A stretch of 64,000 nucleotides of DNA, from the NCBI RefSeq assembly GCF_006517275.1, contig NZ_CP041191.1, positions 5,947,001 through 6,011,000 on the forward strand, read 5' to 3'. The notes under the pieces are model-generated. The model saw nothing but the letters and a program-made list of their open reading frames with translations, made no database searches and was not told the DNA's origin. Of this stretch, positions 59,489 through 64,000 are shown piece by piece. The translations under genes and the position numbers were made by a program. The first letter of the stretch is position 1; each line of letters begins with the position of its first letter. Source of the stretch: Labrenzia sp. PHM005. GTDB taxonomy: Bacteria > Pseudomonadota > Alphaproteobacteria > Rhizobiales > Stappiaceae.

Positions 59489-60583
59489 TTATTGGCCGCT
59501 CTTCACGGCGGTCCAGGTGCGGGTCAAGATGCGCTGCGCTTTCGGCGGATAGGCCGTCACAGTGTACAAGTTCGCAACAGCTTCTTCGGACGGATAGATG
59601 GCCGGATCGCCAATCACATCGTCGTTCAGAAGCTCTTGCGAGGCTTTGTTGCCGTTGGCGTAGTAGACATAGTTCGATGCCTTCGCCATGACGTCCGGCC
59701 GCATGATGTAGTTGAGGAACTCATGCGCCTCATCCATGTTCGGCGCGTCCGCCGGGATCGCCATCTGGTCGAACCACATCTGTGCGCCTTCTTTTGGAAT
59801 GGAGTATTCCACGGTCACACCATTGTCGGCTTCCGCAGCCCGGTCACGGGCCTGCAAGACATCGCCGGACCAGCCGACAGCCAGGCAGATGTCACCATTG
59901 GCCAGCGCGTTGATGTATTCTGATGAATGATATTTCTGAATATAGGGGCGGATCGACTTCAAAAGCTCGCCCGCTTTTTCAATATCACCGCGGTCCTTGC
60001 TGTCCGGATCAATGCCGAGATACTTCAGCGCCGCCGGCACCATTTCAGCCGGCGCGTCCAGCATGAAGACACCGCAGTCTTTCAGTTTTTCCAGGTTTTC
60101 CGTTTTGAAAAGAAGATCCCAGCTGTCGACTGGCGCGTTATCACCGAGTGCGGCTTTCACTTTTTCAACATTGTAGCCAATGCCGGTGGTGCCCCACATG
60201 TAGTTGATCGAATAGGCATTGCCAGGATCGTATTTCTCGACCCGTGCTTCAATGTCCTTCCACATGTTGGAAAGGTTCGAAAGCTTGGAGCGGTCCAATT
60301 TGGAGAACACACCAGCCTGGATCTGACGGGATAAGAAAGACCCCGTCGGAACAACCACGTCATAACCGGTGCCGCCAGCCAAGAGTTTGGTTTCCAGAAC
60401 CTCGTTAGAGTCAAAGACGTCGTAGACGACTTTGATCCCGGTTTCCTTGGTGAAATCCTCCAGAATGGATTCATCGATATAATCAGACCAGTTGAAGACA
60501 TTCACTGTCCGGTCTTGAGCCATGGCCCCGCCGCTCAGAATGCTGAGCGAGGTCACGGCAATGAGCATGTTTTTCAGTTTCAT
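59489..60583 (-). CDS. potF: Putrescine/polyamine ABC transporter substrate-binding protein
   Basis: 364 residues. Signal peptide of about 22 residues (GGAMAQD). The mature receptor begins VNVFNWSDYIDESILEDFTKETGIKVVYDVFDSNEVLETKLLAGGTGYDVVVPTG and carries INYMWGTTGIGYN, VGWSGD and EGAQMWFDQMAIPADAPN, all typical of PotF/PotD. The acidic and aromatic residues bind the diamine. The ATG at 60583 follows GGGGAG. It is first in the operon potF-A-B-C and lies 166 nt downstream of a glutamine-synthetase-family gene on the same strand. Confidence 0.95.
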   Translation of the reverse strand: MKLKNMLIAVTSLSILSGGAMAQDRTVNVFNWSDYIDESILEDFTKETGIKVVYDVFDSNEVLETKLLAGGTGYDVVVPTGSFLSRQIQAGVFSKLDRSKLSNLSNMWKDIEARVEKYDPGNAYSINYMWGTTGIGYNVEKVKAALGDNAPVDSWDLLFKTENLEKLKDCGVFMLDAPAEMVPAALKYLGIDPDSKDRGDIEKAGELLKSIRPYIQKYHSSEYINALANGDICLAVGWSGDVLQARDRAAEADNGVTVEYSIPKEGAQMWFDQMAIPADAPNMDEAHEFLNYIMRPDVMAKASNYVYYANGNKASQELLNDDVIGDPAIYPSEEAVANLYTVTAYPPKAQRILTRTWTAVKSGQ

Positions 60584-60749
60584 GTTGGCACTCCCCTGCA
60601 ACGGATGGGCTTTTTCTCTGCCCCTTTTCCAAACGGATACAACCGCTTGCTGATCTCACTTCCTCTGTTTTGAACTTTGGCCCCGCACCAGCATTTTTGT
60701 CCAGAACGGATTTTATGCAATCTCGGCACACAAATGTGCATCGGCGGCG

Positions 60750-62138
60750 TCACAGATAGGTTTGCCGCTCCAAGGACGAGATTTCCCGCCCGAATTCGTT
60801 CAACTCTTCCCGCTTTATCTCTGTCAGAACTTTATGCATTTCTGCGCCGACGGCCCGCTTCATTAGTTTTGACGCTTCAAATGCATCGATGGCCTCATCC
60901 ATCCAGGGAGTCAGCCGCTTTTTCCGTTTTTCATATGCATTTCCGGTCACAGGCGCCGGCGGATCTTTCTTTAATCGTAGCCCCTCCATCATCCCGGACA
61001 GGATCCCGGTGAGAACCAGATACGGATTGGCGTCTGCACCAGCGATCCGGTGTTCCACTCGTGCAGCTTCTGGAGAAGATGCCGGTACCCGCAGTGCGAC
61101 CGAACGGTTGTCATAACCCCAGCAAATCGATGCCGGGGCATAAGACCCCGGCTGCATGCGGCGGAAACCGTTGAAGGTCGAAATGAAGAGAAGGAGTGCT
61201 TCCGGCATCGTCTTCAGCAAACCATTTATGGCGTAGCCAAGGCGGGCTGGGCCTTCATCCGGGTCGGCAAACAGATTGCCGTTGTCATCTTCCATAGAGA
61301 CATGAACATGCATGCCATTGCCTGGCCATTCCACAAACGGTTTGGCCATAAAAGAGGCTTTCAGTTCATGCTTTCGGGCAACCCCAGCAACAAGCCGGCG
61401 CAGAAGCACCACATCATCGGCAGCAAGTAGCGGATCACGGCGATGGTGCAGGTTCAGCTCGAACTGGCCGGGAGCTGCTTCTGATACAGCGGCATCAGCT
61501 GGTATCCCTTGCGCTTCACAGGCCTTACGCAAATCGTCGACCACTGGCAGCAACGCTTCCAGGTCCGACAACGCGTACATGTTTTGCCGCGCCGGGCCCA
61601 GATGGGTTGAGAACAACGGTTTGGGCTGCTCCGTCCAGTCGCCGTCGCTTTCCTCAAACAGATAGAATTCCAACTCAAAGGCACATGTGGCTGAAACGCC
61701 AAATTCCTGCTTCATTTGCAAGACGGTGTTTTCAAGTACATGACGCGGATCAGCCGGAAACGGTTCGCCATCCCGATCATACATGGAAAGCAGCACCTGA
61801 GCCGTTTTACGCTCAGTCCAGGGAACCAGTTTTAAAGTTTCCGGGATTGGCCAGCACACACCGTCCTTGTCACCGGTTTCCAGGTGCATGCCGGTGGCTT
61901 CCACCTCCCGGCCCCAGACATCCAGGCCGAAGAGCGAATAGGGAAAGGCAACGCCGCCTTCAAACACCTTTGCCAGCGCTTTGCCAGGCAACCATTTGCC
62001 ACGCAGAACTCCGTTTGTGTCCGGCAGGACAACTTCCAGGGTGTCCAGGTCGGAATGCTCTTCCAGAAAGGCTTCGAAGGCCGACTTCCAACCGGGATCT
62101 GCCGGATGTTCCAGTATCTGGTGCGGAAGTTCGTTCAT
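60750..62138 (-). CDS. Glutamine synthetase family protein, probable gamma-glutamylpolyamine synthetase (1)
   Basis: 462 residues. The N-terminal beta-grasp part (LEVVLPDTNGVLRGKWLPGKAL) and catalytic domain motifs are present: FELEFYLFEES (metal), SEAAPGQFELNLHH (metal/glutamate), KPFVEWPGNGMHVHVSM (ATP His), GAYAPASICWGYDNRSVALRVP-like arginines, and HRIAGADANPYLV. It is of the GlnA3/PuuA branch, which ligates glutamate to putrescine or other amines instead of ammonia. The neighbouring polyamine importer downstream and GntR regulator upstream support that role. It is divergent from the GntR gene, with GTGATCAC in the gap. Confidence 0.9.
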   Translation of the reverse strand: MNELPHQILEHPADPGWKSAFEAFLEEHSDLDTLEVVLPDTNGVLRGKWLPGKALAKVFEGGVAFPYSLFGLDVWGREVEATGMHLETGDKDGVCWPIPETLKLVPWTERKTAQVLLSMYDRDGEPFPADPRHVLENTVLQMKQEFGVSATCAFELEFYLFEESDGDWTEQPKPLFSTHLGPARQNMYALSDLEALLPVVDDLRKACEAQGIPADAAVSEAAPGQFELNLHHRRDPLLAADDVVLLRRLVAGVARKHELKASFMAKPFVEWPGNGMHVHVSMEDDNGNLFADPDEGPARLGYAINGLLKTMPEALLLFISTFNGFRRMQPGSYAPASICWGYDNRSVALRVPASSPEAARVEHRIAGADANPYLVLTGILSGMMEGLRLKKDPPAPVTGNAYEKRKKRLTPWMDEAIDAFEASKLMKRAVGAEMHKVLTEIKREELNEFGREISSLERQTYL

Positions 62139-62213
62139 AGGGCCTCAGCTTTTCCGGTTCACGGCTGTGTCGATGGGGCAGACTGCGACAGCCATTGCGT
62201 TCCTGAAAAAAAT

Positions 62214-62221
62214 GTGATCAC
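62214..62221. promoter_or_regulatory. GTGATCAC palindrome between the two divergent genes
   Basis: AATGTGATCACTTT lies in the gap between the first glutamine-synthetase-like gene and the GntR gene. The same core occurs in a perfect 16-bp palindrome on the other side of the GntR gene. It fits the GT-N(0-4)-AC dyad of FCD-type GntR proteins. Confidence 0.55.
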
Positions 62222-62286
62222 TTTCCGGCAAGCCTGTCAAGTTACTCTGGCGCTCAACCTGATCTGCCTAGGCAAGGAGGACTGCA

Positions 62287-62982
62287 TTGTCCGCAGACTT
62301 GGCAAAAGACACTCCCACACCCCCGACGTCCCCACGCGGCGCGGCACGCGGTCTTGTAGAGGCTGCCGTTCGCACCGGTCTTTTGACCGGCCGCTTCATC
62401 CCGGGCAAGGCTGTGACATTGCGGGGTCTTGCTGCTGATCTTGGTGTCAGCCCGATGCCGGTTCGCGAGGTTTTGCAACGGCTGGCAGCCGAAAACGCCC
62501 TTGAAGTCAAAGCCAACGGACGGGTGCAAGTACCGGATATGACACCGGCCCGATTTGATGAAGTTCTGAAAGCCCGCCTGCTCCTAGAACCCGAACTGGC
62601 CGAACGCGCACTCCCCTTCTTGAAAAGCAAAAACATCAGAGACCTTCAGAAAATCGATGATGATATCGATGCGTGCCTGATTTCAGGGGATGCGGAATCT
62701 TACATGCGGCTCAACCACGCTTTTCATTTCCAGATCTACCAAGCGTCCGCGTCACAGGTGTTGCTTCCTTTGGTAGACAGTCTATGGCTGCAATTCGCGC
62801 CCTTTATGCGCACCGTCTACGGCCGGGTTGGGACGGCGAGCCTGGAAGACCGGCACAAAGAAGCAATTGAAGCAATGAAGACGCAGGACGCCGCGGCTCT
62901 TAAAGCGGCAATCTCGGCCGATATCGAGGACGGTATGGGTTTAATGGGAAAAGCGATACTGGATGCTGCAGGCCCCGCTTGA
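62287..62982 (+). CDS. GntR family regulator with FCD domain, probable regulator of polyamine catabolism
   Basis: 231 residues. GntR winged helix at about 18-85 (GKAVTLRGLAADLGVSPMPVREVLQRLAAENAL) and an FCD domain (about 95-220) with YMRLNHAFHFQIYQAS and the metal-site histidines. The TTG start at 62287 is preceded by AAGGAGG six nt upstream, which decides it. It lies between two glutamine-synthetase-family genes, divergent from one and upstream of the other, and identical GTGATCAC dyads flank it. The ligand is probably a polyamine or a gamma-glutamyl derivative (inference). Confidence 0.9.
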   Translation: MSADLAKDTPTPPTSPRGAARGLVEAAVRTGLLTGRFIPGKAVTLRGLAADLGVSPMPVREVLQRLAAENALEVKANGRVQVPDMTPARFDEVLKARLLLEPELAERALPFLKSKNIRDLQKIDDDIDACLISGDAESYMRLNHAFHFQIYQASASQVLLPLVDSLWLQFAPFMRTVYGRVGTASLEDRHKEAIEAMKTQDAAALKAAISADIEDGMGLMGKAILDAAGPA

Positions 62983-63003
62983 ACACATTTCCAGACTGTG
63001 TCA

Positions 63004-63019
63004 TTTTGTGATCACAAAA
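63004..63019. promoter_or_regulatory. Perfect 16-bp palindrome TTTTGTGATCACAAAA
   Basis: It lies 107 nt before the second glutamine-synthetase gene and 22 nt after the GntR stop. It contains the FCD-GntR dyad TTGT-GATC-ACAA and shares its centre with 62214-62221. It is the likely operator of the GntR protein. Confidence 0.65.
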
Positions 63020-63125
63020 ATCTCTTGATTGAGAAAATCCGGGACCTTTGGTTTTTGGCAAGGCAGCGTTGGTATGGAACCAGCTTCCACCTACAGACCA
63101 CATCCCCAACCGCCGGAGCCAACCC

Positions 63126-64000
63126 GTGACGGATGAAAAATCAGAATCTGAAACTCTCGATCCTTTGTCGAACCTGCGCGGCGTAAAAGACGTCGATACC
63201 GCTCGAGACTGGCTGAAGGTCAGAAACATTGAGGATATCGAGTGCATCGTTCCGGACCTGGCGGGCGTGGCGCGCGGCAAAATGATGCCGACCGAGAAAT
63301 TCTTCTCCGGCCCTGTCATGACCATGCCAGCCTCGATCTTCGCGCAGACGATTTCCGGTGACTATCCGGAAGACGACGACCGCTTCCAGCACAATCCTAT
63401 CGACGGCGACCTCTTCTTCCGCGCTGACTACAGCACGCTGACATCCGTTCCTTGGGAAAGTGATCCGACAGCGCAGCTTATTCACGATGCCTACACACGC
63501 GAAGGTGCCCCAGTTGAAACCGCACCGCGGAACGTCCTTAAGCGCATCTTGAAACTCTATGACGACAAGGGCTGGAAGCCGGTCGTCGCGCCGGAAATTG
63601 AGTTTTATCTGGTCCGCCCGAACACCGACCCGGATGATCCGTTAGAGCCGCCGACAGGACGGTCCGGGCGGCCGGAAGTTGGCCGGCAGTCTTATTCCAT
63701 TTCGGCTCTCAATGAATTCGACGATCTTATCGACGACATCTATGACCTGTCGGAAAAGCAGGGTCTGGAAATCGACACCTTGATCCACGAAGAAGGTGCC
63801 GCGCAGATGGAAATCAATCTGCGCCACGGCGAACCGCTTGCGCTGGCCGATCAGGTTTTCTTGTTCAAACGCACGATCCGCGAAGCTGCCTTGCGCCACG
63901 GCATGTATGCCACGTTCATGTCCAAACCGATGTCGAACCAGCCCGGTTCTGCCATGCACATCCACCAGTCTGTGCTCGACAAAAACACCGGTCAGAACAT
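63126..64000 (+). CDS. Glutamine synthetase family protein (2), runs off the window end
   Basis: 291 complete codons are visible and the gene continues beyond 64000. The GTG start at 63126 has GGAG seven nt upstream. The translation shows IVPDLAGVARGKMMPTEKFF (beta-grasp), VAPEIEFYLVRP (metal Glu), EEGAAQMEINLRHGEPL and PGSAMHIHQSV (ATP-binding His), as in PuuA-type gamma-glutamylputrescine synthetases. It is only distantly similar to the first family member, so the two may use different amines. Two GTGATCAC-type sites and a GntR regulator lie upstream. Confidence 0.88.
   Translation, partial: MTDEKSESETLDPLSNLRGVKDVDTARDWLKVRNIEDIECIVPDLAGVARGKMMPTEKFFSGPVMTMPASIFAQTISGDYPEDDDRFQHNPIDGDLFFRADYSTLTSVPWESDPTAQLIHDAYTREGAPVETAPRNVLKRILKLYDDKGWKPVVAPEIEFYLVRPNTDPDDPLEPPTGRSGRPEVGRQSYSISALNEFDDLIDDIYDLSEKQGLEIDTLIHEEGAAQMEINLRHGEPLALADQVFLFKRTIREAALRHGMYATFMSKPMSNQPGSAMHIHQSVLDKNTGQN

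Noticed and set aside
58370..59923. 517-codon open frame antisense to potA and potF
   Set aside because: It lies wholly opposite two well-supported genes, has no family motifs and arises from their codon bias.
1..64000. CRISPR arrays, insertion sequences, prophage or toxin-antitoxin genes
   Set aside because: I found no regularly spaced repeats, transposase or integrase motifs, or small paired toxin-antitoxin genes on either strand.

Overview
The window reads as chromosomal DNA of an alphaproteobacterium, most likely Hyphomicrobiales and probably the Stappiaceae (Roseibium/Labrenzia/Stappia) group. The grounds are mid-to-high-50s GC by eye, alphaproteobacterial versions of GshA, RsmE, DUF3422 and PdhS-like kinase, an Irr-type iron box, phasins, many TRAP/ABC importers, and a tRNA-His of the alphaproteobacterial type (A73, G1:U72, no G-1). 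Genus placement is inference. I see no phage, IS element, CRISPR array or plasmid function. Nearly all of the DNA is accounted for by about 56 protein genes, one tRNA and short intergenic control regions.

Layout. 0-5.8 kb: two nearly identical tandem cytochrome c genes, a DUF3422 membrane protein, an LldR-like regulator with L-lactate dehydrogenase, and an EamA exporter. 5.8-9.1 kb: two LrhA-like LysR regulators, a DUF1127 protein and a DUF937 protein. 9.2-16.4 kb: gshA, a membrane class III nucleotide cyclase, rsmE, threonine ammonia-lyase and xseA. 16.6-17.9 kb: two DUF805 proteins. 17.9-24.5 kb: a DctPQM TRAP importer with its DctBD two-component system, plus a sigma-54 promoter and a 14-bp palindrome in front of dctP. 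24.6-31.1 kb: a universal stress protein behind an FNR/FixK-type box, a PatZ-like acyl-CoA synthetase/acetyltransferase, a ThDP enzyme, a bacterial haemoglobin and a small conserved protein.

31.2-39.1 kb: a fused phosphotransferase/P-loop kinase, AzlCD, TauE/SafE, DUF3291, pirin, small acetyltransferase, tRNA-His and two phasins with PhaR-like sites. 39.3-44.4 kb: a 1460-residue PAS histidine kinase with very long acidic low-complexity stretches, translationally coupled to a DUF4336 protein. 44.5-53.7 kb: iron ABC binding protein behind an Irr box, a thioredoxin-fold DUF255/DsbD-like protein, a second ThDP enzyme, the iron ABC permease and an FtsH protease. 53.8-56.5 kb: an acetyltransferase, a palindromic repeat patch, 3-oxoacid CoA-transferase and a small membrane protein. 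56.5-64 kb: polyamine ABC importer (potF-A-B-C), two glutamine-synthetase-family genes and a GntR regulator.

How the genes fit together. Several blocks couple a transporter or enzyme to a local regulator whose likely operator can be seen: LldR with lldD (AATTGG/CCAATT inverted repeat over a sigma-70 promoter), DctBD with the TRAP operon (sigma-54 promoter plus upstream palindrome), GntR with the two gamma-glutamyl-polyamine synthetase-like genes (the same GTGATCAC palindrome on both sides of the regulator), and Irr with the iron-binding protein. Polyamine import and glutamylation form one functional unit. Phasins and CoA-transferase point to polyhydroxybutyrate storage and ketone-body turnover. 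No wholly new system is evident. The least explained items are the acidic-linker kinase with its DUF4336 partner, the mosaic cytochrome c pair, and the cyclase sitting between rsmE and gshA.
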